From CAYQMF01 sp964418595 (GTDB taxonomy: Bacteria; Planctomycetota; UBA1135; UBA2386): a DNA stretch of 64,000 nt. The notes below the pieces were generated by a model. It had not been told where the DNA came from. It searched no databases and saw only the letters and a list, made by a program, of their open reading frames with translations. Each line of letters begins with the position of its first letter. Position 1 is the first letter of the stretch. Shown piece after piece: positions 35,430 to 43,572 of the stretch. The position numbers were made by a program, and so were the translations under genes. The stretch is from the NCBI GenBank assembly GCA_964418595.1, contig CAYQMF010000023.1, positions 1 to 64,000 on the forward strand. Direction: 5' to 3'.

Positions 35430-37412
35430 TCACCGCACCTCGATCGCACGCTCCCCGCCATCCGCCCCTCGCACGACCAACTTCACACTCTCGCCCGCCT
35501 GCAACCACAACGCACGGTTCCAACTCCACGCCGGTGCGCCGGCGCAGGCGCGACCGGCGATCGACACCAAACGCTCACCGGCGACCAGCCCCGCCGCGGC
35601 GGCGCGCGAGCCCGGCGCAACTTCGACGATCTGCGGGAACGCGTACTCACCGCGGCCCACGGTCGCCGGCGAACCTACCGCGAGGCCGAGCGGCACGCCG
35701 GGGGACGGCACCTGCCACAGCCCGTCCGCGTCGCGTCTCACGTCTTCCTCGAACTCGAGCTCGACGCGCTGGCGACGGTCGTCGATCCCGACGCGGCGGC
35801 AGCGCACCAATGCGCCGCAGCCGACGATCGCGCGCGGCGGGGCGGGCGAGGGCGCGAACGAGATCTGCACCACGGGGCGCTCGTACACGACCGGGCCGAG
35901 CCGGAACGACGGGAGCACGGCGTGGAGATCCTCGCTGACGCCGCCGCCGGCGCCGGCCAGCGTGGTGGGCACGGCTCCGCGCGCGAGCCAGGCGGCGCGG
36001 TCGACGGGGAGGCCGAGGCGCGCGAGCGCTTCGACGCTGAGGCTGAGCGGCGCGGGATGGCCGGTGTCGAAGAGGGCGACGAGGCGCTTGCCGTCGACGT
36101 CGACCTCCACGTCGAACGCGTCACCGCCGCGGCGAGGCGAGGCGAAGGGGATGGTGACGACGCGCGTGTTCGCGTCGGCCAGGGGCTTCTCGCTGCCCGC
36201 GAAGTGAGCCAGCTCGATCGCCGGGCCGCCGCGGAACCACAGCCGTCCCGCGGCGAGATCGAACACCGGCGACGCTTCGAACAACTCGCCGCCGCCGAGC
36301 AGGAACCCGGGTGCCTGGTCGGGAGGCAGCGCGAACACCGCCGGCAGCGCGAGGCACGACACCGGCAACTGCCAGACGCGGCGGTCGCCGAACGCGACTT
36401 CGTCGATCCAGGCGCGCCGGGTCTCCACCTCGCCGGTCGCGGTGCGCAGGCGCTGGCGACCCAGCGGCAGGAGGCGTTGGGCCTGGGCGAGGCCGGGCAC
36501 GACGGCGCAGGCGTCGGCGCCGGTGTCGAGCAGCATCACGACGCCCGGCTGCGAGCCCACGCGCATGTCGGTCACCGCCATGTGCGCCATGCCCGGGACG
36601 GTGTGCGGCAGGAGCCGCATGGGTCCGGCGTCGAGCGCGGGCGGCAGGGCGCGCGCCGGGGCGCCGGCGAAGAACGCGTCGGAGTGCGCGGACACGACGC
36701 GCGCGTCGTCGAGTTCGACGATGTCGAGGGCGGGCTGGCGAGGGTCGAGGCGACCGGCCACGCGCAGCGACGGGAGGCGCAGCGCGCCGAACTGCTTCCA
36801 GCGGGCGAAGCGCACGATCCAGGTCGGCTCGACGTCGGGCTGCGCGATCTCGTGCAGCCGGCCGTCCTTGGCATCGAACTGGAAGAGGAGGAGCGTGCCG
36901 GCCGGCGTCGTGACGTGCACCTGTTGGACTTCCACGTCGCGCTCGAACTCGGCCGGCAGGTCGCCCCGCGTCTTCAGGCGGTACGTGGCGTCGTAGTTCG
37001 CCTTGCCCTGCAGCATGTCGGGTTCGAGGAACCGGAGGCCCTCACAGAAGGCGTGCTCGAGCACAGTGACTGCGCCGGGCCCGGCGAGGAGCGCGCCGGG
37101 TGTGGCCGGACCATCGAGGCGATGCGTGGGCGTCCACGCGTGTCGGCCGTCGGTGACGAAGACCTTGCCCTCGCCGGCGAGCGGCAGCCACTCCTCGCGG
37201 TAGGCGAACGGTTTCCGCCGCACGAGGATGCGCAGGCGGAACTGCTGGCCGCCGGCCGTCGCGCGCGCCCACAGGTAGAGGTCTCCACCGCGCATCGCCG
37301 CGGCGTCGCCGAGGGACTCCGCATGCCGGCGCAGGATGGCCGCGAGTTCGGGGCGTGGGGCGACCTGCGCTGGGGCGGCCAGGGCGAGAGCGAGGGGGAC
37401 GATGGCGCGCAT
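35430..37412 (-). CDS. Secreted retropepsin-like aspartic protease with two DTG sites and a PDZ domain
   Basis: 660 residues, signal peptide (LALALAAPA, then Gln). Residues about 1-250 are a LolA-like beta region (EGLRFLEPDMLQGKANYD, FDAKDGRLHEIAQPD). Two retropepsin-type halves follow with the active-site triads MLLDTGADACAVV (about 310-322) and ALFDTGHPAPLSLS (about 440-453), so one chain may form a full protease. The C-terminus is a PDZ-like region (QIVEVAPGSRAAAAGLVAGERLVSIAG, about 600-625). Likely periplasmic. It sits between the two A-B-C cassettes on the opposite strand. A link to cleaving the cassette proteins is plausible but unproven. Confidence 0.8.
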   Translation of the reverse strand: MRAIVPLALALAAPAQVAPRPELAAILRRHAESLGDAAAMRGGDLYLWARATAGGQQFRLRILVRRKPFAYREEWLPLAGEGKVFVTDGRHAWTPTHRLDGPATPGALLAGPGAVTVLEHAFCEGLRFLEPDMLQGKANYDATYRLKTRGDLPAEFERDVEVQQVHVTTPAGTLLLFQFDAKDGRLHEIAQPDVEPTWIVRFARWKQFGALRLPSLRVAGRLDPRQPALDIVELDDARVVSAHSDAFFAGAPARALPPALDAGPMRLLPHTVPGMAHMAVTDMRVGSQPGVVMLLDTGADACAVVPGLAQAQRLLPLGRQRLRTATGEVETRRAWIDEVAFGDRRVWQLPVSCLALPAVFALPPDQAPGFLLGGGELFEASPVFDLAAGRLWFRGGPAIELAHFAGSEKPLADANTRVVTIPFASPRRGGDAFDVEVDVDGKRLVALFDTGHPAPLSLSVEALARLGLPVDRAAWLARGAVPTTLAGAGGGVSEDLHAVLPSFRLGPVVYERPVVQISFAPSPAPPRAIVGCGALVRCRRVGIDDRRQRVELEFEEDVRRDADGLWQVPSPGVPLGLAVGSPATVGRGEYAFPQIVEVAPGSRAAAAGLVAGERLVSIAGRACAGAPAWSWNRALWLQAGESVKLVVRGADGGERAIEVR

Positions 37413-37592
37413 GGGGGCATTGTGCGCGCGACGTGAGTTGGGGCGACGGGGGAGACTGGATCCGCACACTGACGACCGAGGGCATGCGGGCCTCGGTTGA
37501 GGGCGATGAGCGGGCATGCGGTGAGGAGGATGAGCGTGCACGAGGGCTGACGAGTCGTCGGTTCCGATTCGGAGGCCTCGGATCCACGGCCC

Positions 37593-37621
37593 TTGTCCAG
37601 GTACACGCGGCTCGGTAGCTT
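37593..37621 (+). promoter_or_regulatory. Candidate sigma70-like promoter of cassette copy 2
   Basis: TTGTCC (37593-37598), 17-nt spacer, TAGCTT (37616-37621), then GGAGG (37630-37634) 10 nt before the ATG at 37645. The spacing is ideal, but the boxes deviate from consensus. Confidence 0.4.
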
Positions 37622-37644
37622 CCTGGCCTGGAGGTTTCGTCCCC

Positions 37645-38118
37645 ATGCGTCTCGGCATGTTTCCAGGCCAGGCGGAAGCGCTCCGCGAGCTCGCCAAGAA
37701 GGGCATCGAAGCGGAGAAGCGCAGCCGTCGGCAGTTCATCCTCTCGGTGTTTGCGACGATCGGCGTGGGGACGGGGGCGTACTTCGCGGGACGGGCTGCG
37801 GGGGGGCGTGGTGATGACGCTGTCCCGGTCGACGACGTTCGGGCTCGGTGGATGAAGAAGCTGGAATGGGCGAACGAGCACGCGACCCGACCGATCGAGG
37901 ACCTGCTTGCGCATCGGTCAACGTTCCTGATGACGATCGAGCAGACCGGGGGCAGCGACTCCACATGGAGGGGGTACTCGCGCCTCGCCGAGCACGCACT
38001 GAAGCTGGAGGGCGAGGAAGGAGACGCTCTGCGCCGCCGACTCGTGCTCACCGTACGGACTGCTCCACCACCGGAGTGGTTGGGCCGGCTGGTATCGGGC
38101 CTGGAGCAGCCTCGCTGA
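37645..38118 (+). CDS. Cassette copy 2, gene A: Tat-type membrane-anchored protein
   Basis: 157 residues; paralogue of 33264. It begins MRLGMFPGQAEALRELAKK, has a Tat motif SRRQFILSV and one hydrophobic anchor (about 33-52), then a helical soluble domain (EWANEHATRPIEDLLAHRST and RLAEHALKLEGEE). The identical first about 14-residue signature and Tat signal show it is a true copy of the first gene A, though the soluble part has diverged. It is preceded by a candidate promoter and a GGAGG ribosome site. Unknown function. Confidence 0.68.
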   Translation: MRLGMFPGQAEALRELAKKGIEAEKRSRRQFILSVFATIGVGTGAYFAGRAAGGRGDDAVPVDDVRARWMKKLEWANEHATRPIEDLLAHRSTFLMTIEQTGGSDSTWRGYSRLAEHALKLEGEEGDALRRRLVLTVRTAPPPEWLGRLVSGLEQPR

Positions 38119-38122
38119 GGTC

Positions 38123-38395
38123 ATGTTGCAGCCCGGCGACTTCAAGATCTCGCCGAACCCGCCGGTGGAGGGACAAGCCGCCACAGTGACCGTCCCACAC
38201 GACGGTCCGTGGTACGTGTATGTGACCGACCACGCTACCGGTGCCTTGATCGAGCTCGGGCCCCTGAATGCGACGACAGGCCACATCCTCGAACTCGACG
38301 TTCCGCCGGGGACCGGGGGTGACACACTCACGATCACCGACGAGCGCGAACCGCTTCCCAAGGACGCAGACTTCCCCATCGTCTCCACCGATTGA
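38123..38395 (+). CDS. Cassette copy 2, gene B: small Ig-like beta protein
   Basis: 90 residues; paralogue of 33699. SPNPPVEGQAATVTVPHDG and the C-terminal DFPIVSTD align with the first copy. It is 4 nt after gene A and 11 nt before gene C. No signal peptide. Predicted single Ig-like domain; unknown function. Confidence 0.62.
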   Translation: MLQPGDFKISPNPPVEGQAATVTVPHDGPWYVYVTDHATGALIELGPLNATTGHILELDVPPGTGGDTLTITDEREPLPKDADFPIVSTD

Positions 38396-38406
38396 TGGAC
38401 TCACCC

Positions 38407-39486
38407 ATGCGCATGCGACTCTTGCTGCTGTCCCTCTGCTCGGCGCTGAGCGCCCAGTCCACGGTCGTCGTGCCGTCAGGCGCGGCCACAGCCGACGCAA
38501 CTGGTCCGGCGAAGAACCTGCCCGGCACGCTCGATCGGTCCCGGCAGCAGTTCCTCTTGGGACCTTCGCTGCTACAGGGGCTCGGCACTGGCGCGCGGAT
38601 CAATGGGATCTCGTTGCGCCGCGACGGCGACGACTTGAGCGCACTCGATGCCGGCAGCGCGCAAGTGACCGTGCGCTTGTCGAGCCGCGCGGTCGGCGTG
38701 ACTTCCGCCGTCCCAGTGTTCGCCGCCAACCACGGCCCGGACGAGGCCATCGTGTTCCAGGGCTCCGTGTCGTTCCCTGCCTCCCCGGCGCTGTCGAACC
38801 GCAACGATCCGGACTGGTCGGCGGTGCACGCGTTCACGATCCCGATCGTGTCGCCGTTCCTGTACACGGGGGGTACGCTGTGCATCGACCTGGAAGGGAC
38901 GCCGACGCAGACGACACGCTGGCCCGTCGACTACCACGGGGATCTGGCGATGGGAGCCTTGATCCGGATGGGCAGCGCATGCGGTCCGGTTGCGTCGGTC
39001 TCGACGAAGACGCTGCGCGCGAGCGACTGGTCGCTCCGCGCGGGAGCGACGGCGCGACTGGCCCTGATCGGCGAACGCGACTCCTTCGGCATGCTCATGC
39101 TCGGGGCGCAGCCGATCTCGCCGGGGCTCGACCTCGGATTCCTCGGCGCACCCGGCTGCACGCTGCACCTCGTGCCGATGCTGTCGATCGCGGCGGCGGT
39201 GACGGTGCGTCCGGGGCGGAGCGCGCGGCATCCTGGAATCGGCTCGGTCGACCTCCAGATCCCGAACGAGTCGAACTTCGTCGGCGCGCAGTTCTACGCG
39301 CAGTGGGCCAACGTGAAGGACCTGCGGCTCACGACGAGTGACGCAGCGCTGGTGCAGCTCGCGAATGCGATGCCACCGCTGGACGCCGCGACGGTGACAT
39401 CATCGCGCGCGGACGGACTGCCGATGCCGACGACGGGGATGGTCATGCCCGGCCACATGCCCGTGCTGCGGTTCGGCGTGCAGTAG
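38407..39486 (+). CDS. Cassette copy 2, gene C: secreted beta-rich protein
   Basis: 359 residues, the same length as the paralogue at 33959. An in-frame ATG at 38395 overlaps the gene B stop and would add four residues; the ATG at 38407 is chosen because it matches the paralogue and starts the signal peptide (MRMRLLLLSLCSALSA, then Gln). Shared features: VVVPSGAA near the N-terminus, AANHGPDEAIVFQG, FLGAPGCTLHLVPML and NFVGAQFYAQWANV. Convergent with hisAIED, only 5 nt between stops. Secreted, function unknown. Confidence 0.72.
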   Translation: MRMRLLLLSLCSALSAQSTVVVPSGAATADATGPAKNLPGTLDRSRQQFLLGPSLLQGLGTGARINGISLRRDGDDLSALDAGSAQVTVRLSSRAVGVTSAVPVFAANHGPDEAIVFQGSVSFPASPALSNRNDPDWSAVHAFTIPIVSPFLYTGGTLCIDLEGTPTQTTRWPVDYHGDLAMGALIRMGSACGPVASVSTKTLRASDWSLRAGATARLALIGERDSFGMLMLGAQPISPGLDLGFLGAPGCTLHLVPMLSIAAAVTVRPGRSARHPGIGSVDLQIPNESNFVGAQFYAQWANVKDLRLTTSDAALVQLANAMPPLDAATVTSSRADGLPMPTTGMVMPGHMPVLRFGVQ

Positions 39487-39491
39487 CCGCG

Positions 39492-42074
39492 TCAGGTCGT
39501 TCGCAGTCGGGCTGCCTGGGCGTGCCCGGCGAGGCCTTCGGCGTGCGCGAGCGCGATGGCGTCGGAGGCGTCGGGAGACGGCGTGAGGCGCATCCACGTG
39601 CGCGCGCGCAGGAAGCGGAAGACCGACAAGCCGGCGGTGCTGCGCGCGGCGCCGCTGGTCGGGAGCACGTGGTTCGGCCCGAAGCCGTAGTCGCCGAAGA
39701 CCTCGGCGGAGGGTGACCCGAGGAAGAGCGCGCCGGCGTGGTGGAGGTGCGGGCGCGCGGCGTCGGGGTCTGCGAGCATGACCTGCAGGTGCTCGGGGGC
39801 CAGCGCGTTGCAGGCGGCGTAGGCGGTGAGGAGGTCGGGGCAGACGACGGCGGTGCCGTGGGCGAGCAGCGAGGCGCGGGCGACGTCGGCGGTGGGGAGG
39901 TCGCGGAGTTGGGCGGTCAACTCGTGTTCGACCTTGGCGATGAGGGACTCGTCGGTGGTGACCAGCGCGGGGAAGGCCTCGGGGTCGTGCTCGGCTTGCG
40001 CGAGGAGGTCGGCGGCGATGAGGTGCGGCGGCGCGGTGTGGTCGGCGAGGATGACGAGTTCGCTGGGGCCGGCAATGAGGTCGACGGCGACGCGGCCGGA
40101 CAAACGCTGTTTGGCGGCGGTGACGTAGGCGTTGCCTGGGCCACAGAGGATGTCGCAGGCGGGGACGGCGACGCCGAAGGCCATGGCGGCGAGGGCCTGG
40201 GCGCCGCCGGCGCAGAGGAAGACGTCGGCGCCGGCGAGGGCGGCGGCGGCGAGGGTGACGGGATGAGGGGAAGGCGAGGCGACGACGACGGTGCGCACGC
40301 CGGCGACGCGCGCGGTGATGGCGGTCATGAGGACCGAGGAGGGGAGCGGGTAGCGACCGCCGGGGGCGTAGCAGCCGGCGGCGTGGATGGGGAGGAGGTC
40401 GTGGCCGGCGTGGCCGCCGGGGATGTCGGTGGCGAGCGGGAGGAGGCAGGCGCGCTGGGCGACGGCGAAGGCGCGGATGCGGGCGGCGGTGCGGGTGAGG
40501 GTGGCGCGGAGGTCTTGGTCGATTGCGTCGAGGGCGCGGGTGAGGGCGGCGCGGTCGAGGGTGAGCGGGGAAGAGGGAGGGAGGCGGTCGTGGAGTTCGG
40601 CGTAGCGGCGGAGGGCGGGTTCGCGGTGGGTCTCGACTTCGGCGAGGATGGTGGCGACGGTGGTTGAGATCGCGGGGTCGATGTGGAGGCGGCGGGGGTG
40701 GAGGGTGGTTGGCGCGAGTCGCTTCAGAAGAGGCGGCGCCGACGGACGAACGGCAGGGGAGTAGGCGGGCACGGGCACGGGCTCGGGCACGGGCTCGTGG
40801 GGCAGTTCTGGTCGGTGATCTCGTTTGGCGTTGCCGGGGCGGCGGGTGAGGGGGAGGGCGCGGGCGTCCAGAACGCGGTCGATGTCGGCGAGCGATGCGC
40901 CGGCGGCGGCGAGTTTGGTGGCGGTGAAGAAGAGGACGTCGGCGGCTTCGTGGATGATGTCGGCGCGCGAGGTCGCTTCGGCGAGTTCGTGGGCTTCTTC
41001 GCGCAGCTTCGCTGCGAGGAGGGCGGGGTCGTCGAAGAGGCGGGCAGCGTACGAGCCTTGGGGGGCGGTGAGCTTGCGGGAGTGGAGGGTGTGTTCGAGG
41101 GCGCCAAGGCCGCGCGCGGGGCCGAAGCAGGTCCAGGTGTCGTTGTGGCAGAAGCCGGGCGGGCGCTGGCGCACGGTGAAGCGCAGCGCGTCGCGGTCGC
41201 AGTCGACGTCGATGTGGAGCAGCTCCTGGGTGGCGCCGGAGGACTCGCCTTTGACCCAGAGGCCGCGGGTGCGCGAGTGGTAGATGCCTTGGCGGCGGGT
41301 GAGGGCAGCGCGGAGGCTCGTGAGGTCGGAGTAGGCGAGGCCCAGCGCGGTGCCGCGGTCGTCGCAGACGATGGTGGGCCACAGTCCGTCCGGGCGGTCG
41401 CTCTTCAATGGGGCGCAGAAGGCCTCGGCGAGGTCGAGGCGACCCGAGTAGATCGCCATGCCGACCTGGGCGTCGATGTGCAGCGCGTCGAGGGCGGCGA
41501 TCTCGGCGGCGGTGGTGATGCCGCCGGCGAAGGTGGTCGGCAGGTCGCCGCACAGGGTGCGGAGGCGCTGGGCGAGCGCGAGATCGCAGCCCTGCATGCG
41601 ACCTTCGCGTTCGATCACGGTGACGAGGAAGCCACCGACGTGCGGGAGGAGGGCTTGGATGCGGTCCTCGAGGCGTTGGCCGGTGGCGGTCTGCCAGCCG
41701 TGGGTCATGACTTCGCCTTCACGCACGTCGAGGGCGGCGACGACGCGGTCCTTCGGCAGGTCGCGCAGCACGTCTTGCCGCGCGGCGGTGCCGAGCACGA
41801 CCTTGCTGGCGCCGGCGTCGAGCCAGGCGCGCGCGCGCGCGGCGTCGCGGATGCCGCCGCCGACGCGGCAAGGGGCGCGGGCGATCAGCGCGCGCACGAG
41901 GGCTTCGTTGTCGCCGCGGCCCATCGCGGCGTCGAGGTCGACGACGGCGATCTCGCCGATGGGGGCGAAGCGCGCGAGCCACGCGAACGGGTCGCCGCCG
42001 TCGATGGCCTTCTGCTGGCCGCCGATGAGCTGGACGGCCTGGCCGGCCTGGAGGTCGATGCAGGGGACGATCAT
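39492..42074 (-). CDS. Tetrafunctional histidine enzyme: HisA-HisI-HisE-HisD fusion
   Basis: 860 residues in one frame. HisA (ProFAR isomerase) is about 1-222, with catalytic Asp7 (CIDL) and Asp116 (AALD), and a VEREG variant of the RDG motif. HisI (PR-AMP cyclohydrolase) is about 224-320, with Cys292, Cys309 and Cys316 as the probable zinc ligands. HisE (PR-ATP pyrophosphatase) is about 325-415, with EEAHELAEA and HEAADVLFF. A Pro-Val-rich linker is at about 420-448. HisD (histidinol dehydrogenase) is about 450-860, with GPGNAYVTAAKQ, GPSELVILAD and APEHLQVM. All domains look complete. HisIE-HisD resembles fungal HIS4 closely (SDRPDGLW, SYAARLF). The ATG overlaps the parE stop (ATGA). Cytoplasmic. 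Confidence 0.9.
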   Translation of the reverse strand: MIVPCIDLQAGQAVQLIGGQQKAIDGGDPFAWLARFAPIGEIAVVDLDAAMGRGDNEALVRALIARAPCRVGGGIRDAARARAWLDAGASKVVLGTAARQDVLRDLPKDRVVAALDVREGEVMTHGWQTATGQRLEDRIQALLPHVGGFLVTVIEREGRMQGCDLALAQRLRTLCGDLPTTFAGGITTAAEIAALDALHIDAQVGMAIYSGRLDLAEAFCAPLKSDRPDGLWPTIVCDDRGTALGLAYSDLTSLRAALTRRQGIYHSRTRGLWVKGESSGATQELLHIDVDCDRDALRFTVRQRPPGFCHNDTWTCFGPARGLGALEHTLHSRKLTAPQGSYAARLFDDPALLAAKLREEAHELAEATSRADIIHEAADVLFFTATKLAAAGASLADIDRVLDARALPLTRRPGNAKRDHRPELPHEPVPEPVPVPAYSPAVRPSAPPLLKRLAPTTLHPRRLHIDPAISTTVATILAEVETHREPALRRYAELHDRLPPSSPLTLDRAALTRALDAIDQDLRATLTRTAARIRAFAVAQRACLLPLATDIPGGHAGHDLLPIHAAGCYAPGGRYPLPSSVLMTAITARVAGVRTVVVASPSPHPVTLAAAALAGADVFLCAGGAQALAAMAFGVAVPACDILCGPGNAYVTAAKQRLSGRVAVDLIAGPSELVILADHTAPPHLIAADLLAQAEHDPEAFPALVTTDESLIAKVEHELTAQLRDLPTADVARASLLAHGTAVVCPDLLTAYAACNALAPEHLQVMLADPDAARPHLHHAGALFLGSPSAEVFGDYGFGPNHVLPTSGAARSTAGLSVFRFLRARTWMRLTPSPDASDAIALAHAEGLAGHAQAARLRTT

Positions 42075-42403
42075 TGGAAGAACGGCGAGGGGCCGAGCGA
42101 ACCGTCGGCGAGGTGATGGGGAAGGTCGCGCGCGGCGTGGACGAACCGCAGCACGACGATGCCGGCTGCGGTCGCGCGGTACAGGATGGTCCAACTCGGG
42201 AAGCCGCGCGGCTGCCAGCTGCGCACGCCGGCGGCGGCGGCGGGGAGGTCGAGATCGAGCGGCCGACCGAGGCGGGGTTGGTCACGAAGCAGGTCGAGAG
42301 CGTGTCGCGTGGCGTCGATCAGCCGCAGCGACGCTGGTCCGGATCGGTCGGCCAACCACTCGACTGCAGCCGCGAAGTCCTGCTTGGCCCGCGGCTGCCA
42401 CAC
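42071..42403 (-). CDS. ParE/RelE-family toxin inside the his operon
   Basis: 110 residues from a GTG 9 nt after the antitoxin stop (a CTG overlapping the stop is also possible). It shows the ParE layout: WQPRAKQDFAAAVEWLADR, RLIDATRHALDLLRDQPRLGRPL, RSWQPRGFPSWTILYRA and VVLRFVHAARDLPHHLAD (the typical R-x-x-R/D-x-x H-aRD end). ParE toxins poison gyrase; RelE relatives cleave mRNA, so the target is uncertain. The stop TGA overlaps the ATG of hisAIED, so this toxin is translated upstream of and coupled to a biosynthetic enzyme. Confidence 0.85.
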   Translation of the reverse strand: MWQPRAKQDFAAAVEWLADRSGPASLRLIDATRHALDLLRDQPRLGRPLDLDLPAAAAGVRSWQPRGFPSWTILYRATAAGIVVLRFVHAARDLPHHLADGSLGPSPFFQ

Positions 42404-42411
42404 CGGGGAGG

Positions 42412-42711
42412 TCAGTCGGCCGCGCCGCTCGAACCAGGGGGCCGCTTCTTCCTCTTCTTCGCTCGGGCGATCGCGGACGCACGCAGGCGCGCCCACTCCT
42501 CGTCGGTCATCTCCTCCGCGGGGGAGTCCAGGCCGTCGAGGATCAGCCGCTCGAGCAGCGCCTTCTCGTGCGCCTTCTGGTCGGCGTGGATCAGGCGCCG
42601 GATGTACTCGCTCGGCGTGCTGCAGCCGGTCGCGGCGGCCTGGCGCTTCACGAAGTCCTTCTGCATCGCGGGGAGCGAGACGGTCATGCTGGTGAGCGTC
42701 GGGTCGGCCAT
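42412..42711 (-). CDS. ParD-like ribbon-helix-helix antitoxin
   Basis: 99 residues starting at ATG 42711. The N-terminal ribbon-helix-helix is clear (TSMTVSLPAMQKDFVKRQAAATGCSTPSEYIRRLI), followed by the toxin-binding helix AHEKALLERLILDGLDS and a Lys-rich tail. It would bind DNA and neutralise the ParE toxin 9 nt downstream. It lies 78 nt after hisF, a gap that could carry its own autoregulated promoter. The pair is probably an insertion in the his operon. Confidence 0.85.
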   Translation of the reverse strand: MADPTLTSMTVSLPAMQKDFVKRQAAATGCSTPSEYIRRLIHADQKAHEKALLERLILDGLDSPAEEMTDEEWARLRASAIARAKKRKKRPPGSSGAAD

Positions 42712-42789
42712 GGGTGGGAGGGTAGGCGGGCGGGCAGGAACTGTCAATTCCTGGGAGATATTGGGAATGTCTGGGGTCGCGGGAGCACG

Positions 42790-43572
42790 TCATGGCTGGT
42801 CGGTGCGGCGGACGGGGATGCCGGCCAGGGCCAGCGCGGCCTTGACCTCACCGACTGTGAAACGGGAACGGTGGAAAACGCCGGCGGCGAGCACGGCCTG
42901 GGCGCCGGCGCGCAGCGCCGCGACGAGATGGCCCGGCTCGGCGGCGCCGCCGGATGCGACGACCGGGACGTCGACGGCGGTGCTGATCGCGGTGATCAGG
43001 TCGAGGTCGTAGCCCAGCCCGGTGCCGTCGCGGTCCCAGGAGGTGAGCACGATCTCGCCGGCGCCGAGCGCAGCGGCATCGCGGGCCCAGGCGACGGCGT
43101 CGCGCGCGGTGCGCGTGCGGCCGCTGTGAGTGACGACCTCGAAGGCGAACGGCGACGCCGCATTGGTCGTGCGCGCGGCATCGAGGGCCAGCACGGTGCA
43201 CTGGCGGCCGAAGCGATCGGCGAGGCGCGCGAGCAGCGACGGGTCGGCGACGGCGGCGGTGTTCACGGCCACCTTGTCGGCGCCGACCGCGAGCAAGGCC
43301 TCGGCGTCGGCGACGGTGCGCACGCCACCGCCGACGGTGAGAGGAATGCCGAGGTGCTCGCGCACCCGCCGCACGACGTCGACGGCATGGCCGCGGCCCG
43401 CAGGCGTGGCGGACACGTCGAGCAACACCAGTTCGTCGGCGCCCTGGCGTTCGTACTCCCGCGCCAGCGCCACCGGGTCGCCGGCATCGTGCAGGTCCTG
43501 GAAACGAACGCCCTTCACGACGCGGCCGGCGTCGATGTCGAGGCAGGGGATCACGCGCACGGCGAGCGTCAT
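42790..43572 (-). CDS. hisF: Imidazole glycerol phosphate synthase subunit HisF
   Basis: 260-residue TIM barrel (cyclase subunit). IPCLDIDAGRVVKGVRF begins the first strand with the catalytic Asp (about 11), and LTSWDRDGTGLGYDLDLI contains the second Asp (about 130). Phosphate-binding loops VGGGVRTVADAE and ASGGAAEPGHL are present. With HisH it makes imidazole glycerol phosphate and AICAR from PRFAR and ammonia. Its ATG overlaps the hisH stop (ATGA). Confidence 0.96.
   Translation of the reverse strand: MTLAVRVIPCLDIDAGRVVKGVRFQDLHDAGDPVALAREYERQGADELVLLDVSATPAGRGHAVDVVRRVREHLGIPLTVGGGVRTVADAEALLAVGADKVAVNTAAVADPSLLARLADRFGRQCTVLALDAARTTNAASPFAFEVVTHSGRTRTARDAVAWARDAAALGAGEIVLTSWDRDGTGLGYDLDLITAISTAVDVPVVASGGAAEPGHLVAALRAGAQAVLAAGVFHRSRFTVGEVKAALALAGIPVRRTDQP

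Noticed and set aside
40735..40835. Repeated GGGCACGGGCTCGGG-like bases as a minisatellite or regulatory repeat
   Set aside because: They encode the Pro-Val-rich interdomain linker of hisAIED in frame; a flexible linker explains them.
42071..42793. One 240-codon frame spanning both antitoxin and toxin
   Set aside because: Its first half is antisense-like text in a different frame from the antitoxin; the toxin begins at about 42403 and the antitoxin in its own frame.
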